Source of the DNA: Paracoccus isoporae
GTDB lineage: Bacteria; Pseudomonadota; Alphaproteobacteria; Rhodobacterales; Rhodobacteraceae
DNA: 64,000 bases
NCBI RefSeq assembly: GCF_900101865.1
Contig: NZ_FNAH01000002.1
Coordinates: 1-64,000, forward strand
Direction: 5' to 3'
Shown one piece after another: positions 28,375 through 39,281 of the stretch. The translations under genes were made by a program, and so were the position numbers. Position 1 is the stretch's first letter. Every line of letters begins with the position of its first letter. Under the pieces are notes generated by a model. The model saw only the letters and a list, made by a program, of their open reading frames with translations, was not told the origin of the DNA and made no database searches.

Positions 28375-28402
28375 TTGACGGGTGGGGTTCGATCGGCACA
28401 AT
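28375..28402 (+). promoter_or_regulatory. Possible promoter of the aap operon
   Basis: TTGACG at 28375-28380 and CACAAT at 28397-28402 with a 16-base spacer, about 75 bases before aapJ and just after the ATP12 stop. Pattern only. Confidence 0.4.
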
Positions 28403-28476
28403 ACCGCCTATCGGGTACATGAAGGCCCGGCGACAATGCAGGGCGGAAAGAGCCGCCACAACGGGAAGGGAAACCA

Positions 28477-29502
28477 ATGACAAGATCCGTCTTTATCGGC
28501 GCGACCGCGGCCGCCGCCATGCTGGCCGGCGCCGGATACGCGGCCGAGGGCGACACGCTTGCGGATGTGACAGGCCGCGACCAGCTGATCTGCGGGGTGA
28601 ATGCCGGGCTGGTGGGCTTCGCCTCGCCCGACGCGAATGGCAACTGGACCGGCTTCGACATCGCCGTCTGCAAGGCCATCGCCGCCGCCGTCCTGTCTGA
28701 CCCCGCCAAGGTGAAATACGTCCCCACCACCGGGCAGACCCGCTTCACCGCGCTCGCCTCGGGCGAGGTGGACGTGCTGGCGCGCAACTCGACCTGGACG
28801 TTCTCGCGCGATACCGACCTGACGCTCGATTTCGCCGGCATCAACTATTATGACGGCCAGGGCTTCATGGTGCCGCGATCGCTGGGCGTGTCCTCCGCCA
28901 AGGAGCTGGACGGCGCCACGATCTGCGTGCAGACCGGCACCACGACCGAGCTGAACCTGGCGGATTACTTCAACGCCAACAACATGTCCTACCAGCCGGT
29001 CAATATCGACAGCAACGCCGAGGGCGAGCAGCAATACATGGCCGGGGCCTGCGATGCCTATACCACCGACGCCTCGGGCCTGGCCGCGACGCGCGCCGCC
29101 TTCGCCAGCCCGTCCGACCACATCATCCTGCCCGAGATCATCTCGAAGGAGCCGCTGGGTCCGGTCGTGCGCCACGGCGACAACAACTGGGGCGACATCG
29201 TCCGCTGGACGCTCTACGCGCTGATCGCGGCCGAGGAGTACGGTGTGACCTCGGCCAATATCGAAGAGCTGGCCTCGAACTCGGAAAACCCCGAAGTGCA
29301 GCGTCTGCTGGGCACCACCGGCGATCTGGGCGCGATGATCGGGCTTGACGCGGAATGGGCCAAGCGCGCCATCAAGGCGGGCGGCAACTATGGCGAGATC
29401 TTCGCCAAGACCATCGGCGAGGAAACCCCGATCGGCCTGGCCCGCGGTCTGAACGCGCAGTGGACCCAGGGCGGTCTGATGTACGCCATGCCGTTCCGCT
29501 GA
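28477..29502 (+). CDS. aapJ: General L-amino-acid ABC transporter, periplasmic binding protein
   Basis: A 341-residue solute-binding protein of the AapJ/BztA type. A signal peptide is clear (MTRSVFIGATAAAAMLAGAG, cleaved near residue 22). The mature protein shows the bacterial extracellular family-3 pattern: GVNAGLVGFASPDANG, GFDIAVCKAIAAAVL and DVLARNSTWTFSRD. It binds a broad range of L-amino acids in relatives. It has an AAGGGAAACC-type ribosome-binding site. A strong hairpin lies between this gene and the permeases. Confidence 0.95.
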   Translation: MTRSVFIGATAAAAMLAGAGYAAEGDTLADVTGRDQLICGVNAGLVGFASPDANGNWTGFDIAVCKAIAAAVLSDPAKVKYVPTTGQTRFTALASGEVDVLARNSTWTFSRDTDLTLDFAGINYYDGQGFMVPRSLGVSSAKELDGATICVQTGTTTELNLADYFNANNMSYQPVNIDSNAEGEQQYMAGACDAYTTDASGLAATRAAFASPSDHIILPEIISKEPLGPVVRHGDNNWGDIVRWTLYALIAAEEYGVTSANIEELASNSENPEVQRLLGTTGDLGAMIGLDAEWAKRAIKAGGNYGEIFAKTIGEETPIGLARGLNAQWTQGGLMYAMPFR

Positions 29503-29520
29503 TCGGCACGCCAAGACAAC

Positions 29521-29552
29521 GGGGCGCGCGGGCGCAGAATACCGCGCGCCCC
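29521..29552 (+). promoter_or_regulatory. Hairpin between aapJ and aapQ
   Basis: An 11-bp perfect stem (29521-29531 with 29542-29552) with a 10-base loop and no T run. In such operons a hairpin here protects the binding-protein mRNA or thins read-through into the permease genes; inferred. Confidence 0.65.
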
Positions 29553-29610
29553 CGGATTTCCGGGACCAACATGACGGGGTCAACCCGCACCGGACCACAG
29601 GGGGAATTGG

Positions 29611-30864
29611 ATGACTGACCGCGCACCGGCTGGCCCTGCCTCGCCGCCGTTCCGGCCGAGCATGCTGATCTATGACCGGCGCTACCGGTCGATGACCTTC
29701 CAGGTGATCGTCTTCATCATCGTGATGTCGCTGGTGTGGTGGCTGATCGGAAACACCATCACCAATCTGGAGAATCTGGGCAAGGACATCGATTTCCGGT
29801 TCCTGTTCAGCCGCGCGGGTTACGACATCCCGCAACAGCTCATCCCCTATGACAACGATGACAGCCATCTGCGCGCGGCGGTGATCGGGCTGCTCAACAC
29901 GCTGTTCGTGTCCTTCCTGGGCTGCATCGCCGCGACCTTCCTGGGTGTGGCGGTGGGCGTGCTGCGGCTGTCGAACAACTGGCTGTTCGCGCGGCTGATG
30001 ACCATCTATGTCGAGATCTTCCGCAACATCCCGCTGCTGCTGTGGATCCTCATCATCTTCGCGATCTTCACCGAGATCTCGCCCGCGCCCCGCGCCTATC
30101 GCGGCGAGGATGCGCAGAACCTGTTCCTTGGGCTGATCGCGCCGACCAACCGCTATACCTCCATCCCCGGCATCGTGGCCGAGCATTCGCCGGGCGTGCT
30201 GCAGATCGGCCGGATCGCGATTCCGTGGTTGGCGATCCTGTTCCTGGGGCTCCTGGCGCTGGCGGTGGTGCTGCGCCGCTGGATCAATGCCCGTGCGCAA
30301 CGGGTGCAGAACCGCACCGGACGCCGGCCCACGACCTGGTGGATCAACCTGGCGCTGTTCGTGGTGCCGCCGGTCGCGATCTGGCTGATCTTCGGGCTGC
30401 GCCTGACCGTGCCAGAGCTGACCGGGTTCAACTTCTCGGGCGGGATCAACGTGGACAACTCGCTGGTGGCGCTGTGGCTGGCGCTGACGCTTTATACCGG
30501 GGCCTTCATCGCCGAGATCGTCCGCGCCGGCATCCTCGCGGTCAGCAAGGGCCAGTCCGAGGCCTCCTTCGCGCTTGGCCTGCGGCCGAACCGCACGATG
30601 AATCTGGTGATCCTGCCGCAGGCGCTGCGGGTCATCGTGCCGCCGCTGATCTCGCAATATCTGAACCTGACCAAGAACAGCTCGCTGGCGATCGCGGTGG
30701 GCTATATGGACCTGCGCGGCACGCTGGGCGGGACCACGGTCAACCAGACCGGGCGCGAGCTGGAGGGGATCCTGCTGATGATGCTGGTCTATCTGGCGGT
30801 CAGCCTGATGATCTCTGGCGTGATGAACATCTATAACAGCCGCGTCAAGCTGAAGGAGCGGTGA
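29611..30864 (+). CDS. aapQ: General L-amino-acid ABC transporter, permease
   Basis: A 417-residue inner-membrane permease of the AapQ/BztB type. After an unusually long N-terminal part with several helices and a large loop (about residues 60-90 and 150-250), the C-terminal half carries the family permease domain with the EAA-like loop ILAVSKGQSEASFALGL and PQALRVIVPPLISQYLN. It pairs with AapM as a heterodimer. It lies 1 base before aapM, indicating coupling. Confidence 0.95.
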   Translation: MTDRAPAGPASPPFRPSMLIYDRRYRSMTFQVIVFIIVMSLVWWLIGNTITNLENLGKDIDFRFLFSRAGYDIPQQLIPYDNDDSHLRAAVIGLLNTLFVSFLGCIAATFLGVAVGVLRLSNNWLFARLMTIYVEIFRNIPLLLWILIIFAIFTEISPAPRAYRGEDAQNLFLGLIAPTNRYTSIPGIVAEHSPGVLQIGRIAIPWLAILFLGLLALAVVLRRWINARAQRVQNRTGRRPTTWWINLALFVVPPVAIWLIFGLRLTVPELTGFNFSGGINVDNSLVALWLALTLYTGAFIAEIVRAGILAVSKGQSEASFALGLRPNRTMNLVILPQALRVIVPPLISQYLNLTKNSSLAIAVGYMDLRGTLGGTTVNQTGRELEGILLMMLVYLAVSLMISGVMNIYNSRVKLKER

Positions 30865-30865
30865 G

Positions 30866-32320
30866 ATGAGCGAGATGCACGCCGAATCCGTCGCCTATGT
30901 CCGCGACACGATGCTGCCCCCGGCCGCGCCCCCGAACCAGCAGCTCGGCGCGCTGCGCTGGCTCCGGGTGAACCTGTTCTCGGGCTGGTTCAACACGGTG
31001 CTGACCCTGCTGGGGCTGGGGATCATCTGGTTCCTGTTCGATCATTTCTGGCCCTGGCTGTCGCATTCGGTCTGGAAGGCCGACAGCGTGCAGGAATGCC
31101 GCGAGATCATCGCCGCCCGCTATGGCGAGGGCGCGACAGGCGGCTGTTTCGGGGTGATCCGGGAACGCTGGCATCAATATCTGTTCGGCTTCTATCCCCG
31201 CGCGGAATACTGGCGCCCGCTGATGACTCTGGGGCTTCTCTTCATTGCCATCACGCCTGTGCTGTTCTCGGTCAACCCGGCGATCCGTCGCTGGGTGCTG
31301 GCCGTAACCGGGCTGATTACCCTGCTGCTGATGGGTGTGGCCGAGGTGCCGGACTGGGCGGTCCTGCTGATGTGGGCGCTGATCGGCACGGCGTTGCTGC
31401 TTGGCGAATACGCCCCGCAGCGCCTGCTGATCTTCACGCTGTTCTATCCGGTCGTGGGCGTCTGGTTCCTGTGGGGCGGATCGCTGTGGTTCCCTCTGAT
31501 GCTGCTGGCCGGGTTCGGCGTCGGCTATCTGGCCACACGGCTGGTGCCGCCGCGCCATGCCGGGCTGGCCCTGCCGGCCGGGATCGCGGCGGCGCTGATC
31601 TGGTGGCTTTTCCTGGCCGGGCCGGTGGCGGGTCTGCTGGGCGATCTGGCGCCTGCGCGGCTGCGGGTGATCGATTCCAACGAATTCGGCGGCTTCCTGC
31701 TGGCGATGGTGATCGGCGTGTCGGGCATTGCCATGTCGCTGCCGCTCGGCATCGTGCTGGCGCTCGCCCGGCGTTCCGACATGTTCCTGATCCATGTCTT
31801 CGCGGTGATCTTCATCGAGTTCATCCGCGGCGTGCCGCTGATCACGCTGCTGTTCGTGGCCTCGCTGCTGCTGAACTACTTCCTGCCGCCGGGGACGAAT
31901 TTCGACATCATCCTGCGGGTCATCATCATGGTGACGATCTTCGCCGCCGCCTATATGGCCGAGGTGATCCGGGGCGGGCTGGCCGCGCTGCCGCGCGGCC
32001 AGTTCGAGGCGGCCGATGCGCTTGGCCTGAATTACTGGCAGGCACAAAGGCTGATCGTGCTGCCGCAGGCGCTGAAGATCTCCATCCCCGGCATCGTCGG
32101 CACCTTCATCGGCATGTTCAAGGACACCACGCTGGTGGGGCTGATCGGGCTGTTCGATCCGCTCAAGGGGATCTCGGATTTCGTCCGCTCCAATTTCGCC
32201 TGGAAGGGGATCTACTGGGAGCCGTTCATCTTTGTCGGCGCCATCTTCTTCGTCATCTGTTTCTCCATGTCGCGCTATTCGATGTATCTCGAACGCCGGC
32301 TGAGCCGCGAACATCGCTGA
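30866..32320 (+). CDS. aapM: General L-amino-acid ABC transporter, permease
   Basis: A 484-residue permease of the AapM/BztC type, with about eight or more hydrophobic helices. The C-terminal part has the conserved EAA-like loop [17 protein letters not shown] and [24 protein letters not shown]. The extra helices in the middle (about residues 115-235) are typical of this long form. It starts 1 base after aapQ and lies 10 bases before the ATPase gene. Confidence 0.95.
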   Translation: MSEMHAESVAYVRDTMLPPAAPPNQQLGALRWLRVNLFSGWFNTVLTLLGLGIIWFLFDHFWPWLSHSVWKADSVQECREIIAARYGEGATGGCFGVIRERWHQYLFGFYPRAEYWRPLMTLGLLFIAITPVLFSVNPAIRRWVLAVTGLITLLLMGVAEVPDWAVLLMWALIGTALLLGEYAPQRLLIFTLFYPVVGVWFLWGGSLWFPLMLLAGFGVGYLATRLVPPRHAGLALPAGIAAALIWWLFLAGPVAGLLGDLAPARLRVIDSNEFGGFLLAMVIGVSGIAMSLPLGIVLALARRSDMFLIHVFAVIFIEFIRGVPLITLLFVASLLLNYFLPPGTNFDIILRVIIMVTIFAAAYMAEVIRGGLAALPRGQFEAADALGLNYWQAQRLIVLPQALKISIPGIVGTFIGMFKDTTLVGLIGLFDPLKGISDFVRSNFAWKGIYWEPFIFVGAIFFVICFSMSRYSMYLERRLSREHR

Positions 32321-32330
32321 GGGGGCCATC

Positions 32331-33125
<795 letters not shown>

Positions 33126-33189
33126 GCGCGCGGAACAAATGTCCTGACATGGCGGTTGTATCGGCAACCGCAATTGAAAGGGTGACCCC

Positions 33190-33663
33190 ATGTCCGACGA
33201 TCCGAAAACAGAGTTCCGCGACCGCCTGGAATCCATCCGCACCGGCATGCTGGAGGTGGATGGCCGCTTCCTGCCCATGTCGCACAACGTGATCGAGGGC
33301 GATCCGAAGCTGTGGTTCATCACCGCCAGGGAAACCCCGATGGCCAGGGCCGCGGCGCAGGGTGCCCGCGCCCGCTATCTCATCTGCAGCGACGGCAAGG
33401 GGCTTTACGCCGATATTGACGGCGTGCTGGCCGTGTCGAACGACGAGGCGAAGCTGGACGAGATTTGGAACATCGTCGCGTCGAGCTGGTTCGAGGATGG
33501 CAAGCGCGACCCGGACCTTCTGCTGGTCAGCTATACCCCCGGCGAGGCGGAAACCTGGATGACCGAAGGCGGGGCGCTTGGGTTTCTCTATCAGATCGCG
33601 AAAGCGCAGGTCAGCGACGACAAGCCCGATCTCGGCACCCATACGACGCTGAACCTGGCCTGA
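33190..33663 (+). CDS. Pyridoxamine 5'-phosphate oxidase-like (general stress protein 26 type)
   Basis: A 157-residue split-barrel protein resembling the general-stress-protein FMN-binding group: GMLEVDGRFLPMSHN near the start, LWFITARETPMARAAAQGARARYL, then ADIDGVLAVSNDEAKLDEIW and the C-terminal DPDLLLVSYTPGEAETWM. It probably binds a flavin or similar cofactor; substrate unknown. AAAGGGTGACCCC precedes the ATG. Its stop abuts the exonuclease start directly, so it may be read together with the repair cluster. Confidence 0.82.
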   Translation: MSDDPKTEFRDRLESIRTGMLEVDGRFLPMSHNVIEGDPKLWFITARETPMARAAAQGARARYLICSDGKGLYADIDGVLAVSNDEAKLDEIWNIVASSWFEDGKRDPDLLLVSYTPGEAETWMTEGGALGFLYQIAKAQVSDDKPDLGTHTTLNLA

Positions 33664-34671
33664 ATGGCGCGGGGGGCCTCACCCCTGATCCCGAAACCCG
33701 AGGGGCTGTATTGCCCCTCGGGTGATTTTTTCATCGACCCGGTGCGGCCCGTGGATCGCGCGCTGATTACCCACGGCCATGCGGATCACGCCCGCGCGGG
33801 GCACGGCGCGGTCATGGCGACCCGGCAGACGCTGGACATCATGGCGATCCGCTATGGCGCGGATTTCACCGCCACGCGGCAGGAGGCCGGGGGCGAGACG
33901 CGGGTGGGCGATGCCACGGTCAGCTTTCACCCGGCGGGGCATGTGCTGGGATCCGCGCAGATCTCGGTCAAGGCGGCGGGGCAGCGGGTGACGGTCTCCG
34001 GCGATTACGCGCGGGTGCCCAACGCCTCCTGCGCCGCGTGGGAGCCGGTGCCCTGCGACATCTTCGTGACCGAGGCGACCTTCGGTCTGCCCGTCTTCCG
34101 CCATCCCGATCCGCAAACCGAGATGGCCAAGCTGCTGGAATCCGTGCGCGCCTTTCCCGAACGCGCCCATCTGATCGGGGCCTATTCGCTGGGCAAGGCG
34201 CAGCGGGTCATCATGCTGCTGCGCGAGGCGGGATGGGACGCGCCGATCTTCATCCACGGCGCGTTGCAGAAACTGTGTGATTATCATCTGGCCGAAGGCA
34301 TTCCCCTGGGCGATCTGCGCCCGGCCACGACCGACAAGATGAAGAAGGCGGAATTTGCCGGCCAGATCATCATCGCACCGCCCTCGGCCTTCGAGGCGAC
34401 ATGGGCGCAGCGTTTCCCCGACCCGGTGATCGCCTTTGCCAGCGGGTGGATGTCGGTGCGCGCGCGCGCCCGTCAGCGGGGCGTGGAACTGCCGCTGGTG
34501 ATCTCGGACCATGTGGACTGGCCGGATCTGACCCGCACCATCACCGAACTGGACCCGGCCGAGACCTGGGTGACGCATGGCCGCGAGGATGCGGTGATCC
34601 GCTGGTGCGAGTTGCAGGGCCGTGCGGCGATCCCGCTGCATCTGGCGGGTTACGAAGACGAGGCCGAGTGA
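33664..34671 (+). CDS. Ligase-associated DNA exonuclease (metallo-beta-lactamase fold)
   Basis: A 335-residue protein of the MBL/beta-CASP group found next to bacterial ATP-dependent ligases. The metal-binding motif HGHADH is at residues 37-42; PAGHVLGSAQI and the beta-CASP GAYSLGKAQRVI follow, and VISDHVDWPDL is the typical C-terminal histidine region. In Pseudomonas the relative (Exo) is a manganese-dependent DNA exonuclease. Its stop overlaps the ligase start (TGATG). Confidence 0.92.
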   Translation: MARGASPLIPKPEGLYCPSGDFFIDPVRPVDRALITHGHADHARAGHGAVMATRQTLDIMAIRYGADFTATRQEAGGETRVGDATVSFHPAGHVLGSAQISVKAAGQRVTVSGDYARVPNASCAAWEPVPCDIFVTEATFGLPVFRHPDPQTEMAKLLESVRAFPERAHLIGAYSLGKAQRVIMLLREAGWDAPIFIHGALQKLCDYHLAEGIPLGDLRPATTDKMKKAEFAGQIIIAPPSAFEATWAQRFPDPVIAFASGWMSVRARARQRGVELPLVISDHVDWPDLTRTITELDPAETWVTHGREDAVIRWCELQGRAAIPLHLAGYEDEAE

Positions 34672-36251
34672 TGCGCGAATTCGCCCATCTGCTCGAACGT
34701 CTGGCCTTCACCCCGCAACGCAACGGCAAGCTGCGCCTGCTCGGGCGCTATTTCGGGGCCACGCCCGACCCGGAGCGGGGGCTGGCGCTTGCCGCGCTGA
34801 CCGGCGATCTGAAGCTGCGGGCGGTGACCTCGTCGATGCTGCGCGGGCTGGCCACGGCGCGGGTGGATGACCAGCTTTTCGCGGCCAGCTATGATTTCGT
34901 CGGCGATCTGGCCGAGACCATCGCACTGATCTGGCCCGAGCCGGAGACGCCGCCCAACGACCCGGACCTTCCCTTGCCCATGCTGGTCGAGGAGCTGCGA
35001 TCCACCGGCAAGGCGGGGCTGCCCGCGCTGATCGCCTCGCGGCTGGATGCGCTGAATCCGTCCGAACGCTACGCCTATCTGAAACTCGCCACCGGGGGGC
35101 TGCGCGTCGGGGTCTCGGCCCGGCTGGCGCGGGCGGCGCTTGCGGAGTATGGCGAACTGCCGCTGACCGAGATCGAGGAGATCTGGCACGGGCTGACGCC
35201 GCCCTATCTGGAACTCTTCCAATGGGCCGAGGGCGGCGAGAAGCCGGTCTCCGCCGCGCTCGCGCCGTTTCGCCCGGTGATGCTGTCCACCGCCACCGAT
35301 CTCGACGCGCTGCAATCGCTCGACCCGGCGGATTTTGCCGCGGAGTGGAAATGGGACGGGATCCGGGTGCAGGCGGTCTCGGATCAGGGCACGAGGCGGC
35401 TCTATTCCCGCACCGGAGAGGATATTGGCGGCGCTTTCCCCGATCTGCTCGACCGGCTGGATTTCGATGGGGTGATCGACGGCGAATTGCTGGTCCGGCG
35501 GGGCGATCTGGTCGGCAGTTTCGGGGATCTGCAACAGCGGCTGAACCGCAAGACCGTCTCGAAGAAGCTGCTGGCGAGCCACCCGGCCGGGCTGCGCGCC
35601 TATGATCTGCTGCTCTGGGGCGGGCGCGATCTGCGCCAGATGCCGTTCGAGTCCCGCCGCGCGCGGCTGGAGGCCGCGATCGAGGGGCTGGACGACCGCC
35701 GCATCGACGCCTCGCCCCTGCTGCCGTTCGACACGTGGGAGGACCTCGCTGCGTTGCGCGCCGATCCGCCCGATACGGTGATCGAGGGGATCATGCTGAA
35801 ACGCCGCGACAGCGCCTATCTGGCCGGGCGGATCCGGGGGCCGTGGTTCAAATGGAAGCGCGACCCGATGGTCATCGACGCGGTGCTGATGTATGCCCAA
35901 CGGGGTCACGGCAAACGCTCGGGTTACTACTCGGACTTCACCTTCGGGGTCTGGGACGGGGATGAACTGGTGCCGGTCGGCAAGGCGTATTTCGGTTTCA
36001 CGGATGAGGAATTGAAGGATCTGGATCGTTTCGTGCGCAACAATACGGTGGACCGCTTCGGCCCGGTCCGCGCCGTGGCGCAGAAAAAGGTTGTCGAGGT
36101 GGCGTTCGAGGGGCTGAACCGCTCGGCCCGGCATAAATCCGGCGTGGCGATGCGCTTTCCCCGCATCAGCCGCATCCGCGACGACAAGCCGGCGGGCGAG
36201 GCCGACCGGATCGAAACCCTGCGCGACATGCTGCCGCCCGAACTCGCATGA
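34671..36251 (+). CDS. ATP-dependent DNA ligase (LigC-type, Lhr-linked)
   Basis: A 526-residue ATP-dependent ligase. An N-terminal helical DNA-binding domain (about residues 1-200) is followed by the nucleotidyltransferase core with motif I EWKWDGIRV; K227 is the adenylated lysine. Motifs IV/V are EGIMLKRRDSAYLAG and FKWKRDPM, followed by an OB domain (YSDFTFGVWDGDELVPVGKAYFGF). It is distinct from replicative NAD-dependent LigA and is a repair enzyme. Both ends overlap the neighbouring genes. Confidence 0.95.
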   Translation: MREFAHLLERLAFTPQRNGKLRLLGRYFGATPDPERGLALAALTGDLKLRAVTSSMLRGLATARVDDQLFAASYDFVGDLAETIALIWPEPETPPNDPDLPLPMLVEELRSTGKAGLPALIASRLDALNPSERYAYLKLATGGLRVGVSARLARAALAEYGELPLTEIEEIWHGLTPPYLELFQWAEGGEKPVSAALAPFRPVMLSTATDLDALQSLDPADFAAEWKWDGIRVQAVSDQGTRRLYSRTGEDIGGAFPDLLDRLDFDGVIDGELLVRRGDLVGSFGDLQQRLNRKTVSKKLLASHPAGLRAYDLLLWGGRDLRQMPFESRRARLEAAIEGLDDRRIDASPLLPFDTWEDLAALRADPPDTVIEGIMLKRRDSAYLAGRIRGPWFKWKRDPMVIDAVLMYAQRGHGKRSGYYSDFTFGVWDGDELVPVGKAYFGFTDEELKDLDRFVRNNTVDRFGPVRAVAQKKVVEVAFEGLNRSARHKSGVAMRFPRISRIRDDKPAGEADRIETLRDMLPPELA

Positions 36252-38641
36252 GCCTGCCCGCCCCGATTGCCGACTGGTTCGCCCGGCAGGGCTGGACCCC
36301 GCATCCCCATCAGATCGAGCTGTTCGAGGCGGAGGACGACACGCTGCTGATCGCGCCCACCGGCGGGGGCAAGACGCTGGCCGGGTTCCTGCCGACGCTG
36401 GCCGCGCTGATGGCGGATGCGCGGCCGGGGCTGCACACGCTCTATGTCTCGCCCTTGAAGGCGCTGACCCATGACATTGCGCGCAACCTCGCGCGCCCCG
36501 TGGCCGATCTGGGGATCGACATCCGCATCGAGGACCGCACCGGCGATACCGCCGCCGCGCGCCGTGCCCGGCAGCGGGTGGACCCGCCGCAGATCCTGCT
36601 GACCACGCCGGAAAGCCTCGCGCTGATGCTGTCCTATACCGAAGCGCCGCAGATCTTTGGCGGCGTGCAGCGCGTCGTCATTGACGAGATCCACGCGCTT
36701 GCGGAATCCAAGCGGGGTGAGCAGTTGATGCTGGGCCTCGCCCGGCTGCGCAGCCTCGCGCCCGAACTGCGGGTCAGCGCCCTGTCCGCCACGGTCGAGG
36801 ATCCTGCGGCGCTCGCGGAATATCTGGGCGGGGCGCGGATCGTGCAGGCCGATCCCGGCCCCGCACCCGACATCGCCATGCTGGAGACGACGCACCCGCC
36901 GCCCTGGTCCGGCGGCGGCGGGGCCTATGCGGCGCGCGATGTGATGGCGGCGATCGAAGCGGCGCGGCTGACGCTGGTCTTCATCAACACCCGCGCGCAG
37001 GCGGAGCTGTTCTTTCAATCCCTCTGGGCGGTCAACGACAACAACCTGCCCATCGGGCTGCATCACGGCAGCCTGTCGCGAGAGGTCCGCGCCAAGGCCG
37101 AAGCCGCGATGGCGGCGGGCGAGTTGCGCGCGGTGGTGGCGACGGGCAGCCTCGATCTGGGCATCGACTGGGGCGATGTGGATCTGGTGATCCAGGTCGG
37201 CGCGCCGAAGAACGTCAAGCGGCTGGTGCAGCGGATCGGACGGGCCAATCACCGTTATAATGCACCGTCGAAAGCCCGGATCGTGCCCGCGAACCGCTTC
37301 GAGATCATCGAATGCGTGGCCGCCCTTCAGGCCGTGGCCGAAGGCGATCTGGATGGCGAAGGGCGCGGGCCGGTCGGTCAATGGGGCGGGCTGGATGTCA
37401 TTTGCCAGCAGATCCTGCTGACCGCCTGCGCCGGACCGTTCGACGCCGATACGCTCTTTGCCGAGTTCCGCCGCGCCGGGCCTTATACGGCGCTGACACG
37501 GGCGCAATTCGACGATTGCCTCGATTTCGTGGCGACGGGCGGTTATGCGCTGCGCGCCTATGATCGCTGGCAAAGGCTGGTGGAGCGGGACGGCAAATGG
37601 CATCTGCGCGACCCGCGCGCGGCGCGGATGATCCGCATGAATATCGGCACCATCACCGACACCGAGAAGCTGAAGGTCCGCCGCCGCACCGGCCCGGCCC
37701 TGGGCGAGATCGAGGAGGGCTTCGCGGCCAGCCTCGCCCCCGGCGATACGTTCCTGATCGGCGGGCAGACCGTGCGCTATGACCGGCTGCGCGAGATGGT
37801 GGTGGAGGTCACGCCGAAACCCTCGCAGAACCCGCGGATCGCGACCTTCGCGGGCACGAAGCTGGCCACCTCGACCGAGCTATCCGCCCGCGTGCTGGCC
37901 CTGATCGGCAACCCGGTGGCATGGGGTGCATTGCCCGGTCACACGCAGGACTGGCTGGAGTTGCAGCGCGAGATTTCGGTGCTGCCGCAGCCCGGCACGC
38001 TGACCTGCGAAACCTTCCTGCGCGGCCGCGCCTATTTCTGCGCCTACAGCTTCGCGGGGCGCAATGCGAACCAGACGCTCGGGCTGCTGGTGACACGGCG
38101 GATGGAGGAGGCGGGGCTCGGCCCACTGGGCTTCGTGGCCACCGATTACGCGATGCTGATCTGGTCGATGGACCCGGTGCGCGATCCCGCGCCGTTCTTC
38201 GCGCCCGAGGCGCTGCGCGACGGGCTGGATGACTGGCTGGGCGAGAATGCGGTGATGAAGCGCAGTTTCCGTAACGTCGCCATGATCGCGGGGCTGTTGC
38301 AGCGCAACCTGCCGGGGCAGCGCAAATCCGGCAAGCAGGCGACATTCTCCAGCGATATCATCTATGACACGCTGCGCCGTCACGATCCCGATCACCTGCT
38401 GATGCGGCTCACGCGGGCCGAGGCGATGCGCGGGCTGGTGGATTTCGGCCGGGTCGAGGAGATGCTGTCCTCGCGCCCCGAGATCGTCCATGCGACCCCG
38501 CCCCATGTCACGCCGCTCTCCGCGCCGCTTCTGCTGGAGGTCGGCAAGGTGCCGATCCGTGGCATGGGCGAGGACCGGCTGCTGGAGGAGGAGGCGGCGC
38601 GGATGATGTCCGAGGCCGGGCTGGACGGGCAGGCGGCATGA
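36248..38641 (+). CDS. Ligase-associated DEXH-box helicase (Lhr core)
   Basis: A 797-residue superfamily-2 helicase. Walker A is APTGGGKT (residues 36-43), motif II DEIH in VVIDEIHALAESKRG (about 145), motif III SALSATV, motif V VATGSLDLGIDWGDVD and motif VI QRIGRANHR. The C-terminal half is the Lhr winged-helix and core domain. This matches the Lhr-Core form that unwinds 3'-tailed RNA:DNA and DNA duplexes. It overlaps the ligase and the phosphoesterase genes by 4 bases each. Confidence 0.95.
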   Translation: MSLPAPIADWFARQGWTPHPHQIELFEAEDDTLLIAPTGGGKTLAGFLPTLAALMADARPGLHTLYVSPLKALTHDIARNLARPVADLGIDIRIEDRTGDTAAARRARQRVDPPQILLTTPESLALMLSYTEAPQIFGGVQRVVIDEIHALAESKRGEQLMLGLARLRSLAPELRVSALSATVEDPAALAEYLGGARIVQADPGPAPDIAMLETTHPPPWSGGGGAYAARDVMAAIEAARLTLVFINTRAQAELFFQSLWAVNDNNLPIGLHHGSLSREVRAKAEAAMAAGELRAVVATGSLDLGIDWGDVDLVIQVGAPKNVKRLVQRIGRANHRYNAPSKARIVPANRFEIIECVAALQAVAEGDLDGEGRGPVGQWGGLDVICQQILLTACAGPFDADTLFAEFRRAGPYTALTRAQFDDCLDFVATGGYALRAYDRWQRLVERDGKWHLRDPRAARMIRMNIGTITDTEKLKVRRRTGPALGEIEEGFAASLAPGDTFLIGGQTVRYDRLREMVVEVTPKPSQNPRIATFAGTKLATSTELSARVLALIGNPVAWGALPGHTQDWLELQREISVLPQPGTLTCETFLRGRAYFCAYSFAGRNANQTLGLLVTRRMEEAGLGPLGFVATDYAMLIWSMDPVRDPAPFFAPEALRDGLDDWLGENAVMKRSFRNVAMIAGLLQRNLPGQRKSGKQATFSSDIIYDTLRRHDPDHLLMRLTRAEAMRGLVDFGRVEEMLSSRPEIVHATPPHVTPLSAPLLLEVGKVPIRGMGEDRLLEEEAARMMSEAGLDGQAA

Positions 38642-39276
38642 GCGGCTACGCCTTCCACTTTGCCGGGCAGGGCTTCGTGGCCCGCGGCTCCGGCGCATTG
38701 TTCTGGCCGGATCAGGACATGCTTGTCCTGTCGGATCTGCATCTGGGGAAATCCGAACGCATGGCGCGGCGCGGCGGGGCGCTGCTGCCGCCCTTCGAGA
38801 CGCGCGAGACACTTGATCGGCTGGCGGCGGAACTGGCAGCGGTCCGCCCGGCCCGGCTGGCCCTGCTGGGTGATGTCTATGACGACGATGCCGCCGCCGC
38901 GGCCTTGCCGGAACCGGAGCGGCGCAGCTTTCGCGAGATGCTGGCCGGGCTGGAGTTGCTGCTGATCGCCGGCAATCACGACGCGGCGACCGGTGTGGAC
39001 TCGCATGAGATCGCGGGGGTGGCGCTGCGCCATATCGCCGGGACCGGCCCGGATATCTCGGGGCATTATCACCCCAAGGCACAGCTCGCCGGGCGGGCGC
39101 GGCCCAGCTTCCTGATCGGGCGCGAGCATCTGATCCTGCCCGCCTTCGGCCATTACACCGGCGGTCTGCGCCATGACTGCGACGTGCTGCGCGATCTGGT
39201 GCCGCATGGCATCGCGGTGCTGACCGGGCGCCGGGCACTGCCCTTCCCGGTGCGCCATGTCAGACCGGCACTGTGA
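38638..39276 (+). CDS. pdeM: Ligase-associated DNA endonuclease/phosphoesterase
   Basis: A 212-residue calcineurin-like metallophosphoesterase (MPE/PdeM). The metal ligands are visible in order: SDLHLGK (D33, H35), LGDVYDD (D79), GNHD (112-115) and GHYHP (142-146). Relatives are manganese-dependent DNA nucleases that work with the ligase, exonuclease and Lhr gene products. It overlaps the helicase stop as ATGA and ends 5 bases before the convergent MarR gene, so there is no room for a terminator between them. Confidence 0.93.
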   Translation: MSGYAFHFAGQGFVARGSGALFWPDQDMLVLSDLHLGKSERMARRGGALLPPFETRETLDRLAAELAAVRPARLALLGDVYDDDAAAAALPEPERRSFREMLAGLELLLIAGNHDAATGVDSHEIAGVALRHIAGTGPDISGHYHPKAQLAGRARPSFLIGREHLILPAFGHYTGGLRHDCDVLRDLVPHGIAVLTGRRALPFPVRHVRPAL

Positions 39277-39281
39277 TCGCC

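Noticed and set aside
28408-30657. 749-codon open frame on the minus strand across aapJ and aapQ
   Set aside because: Antisense to two well-supported transporter genes; low-complexity Arg/Gln/His-rich translation.
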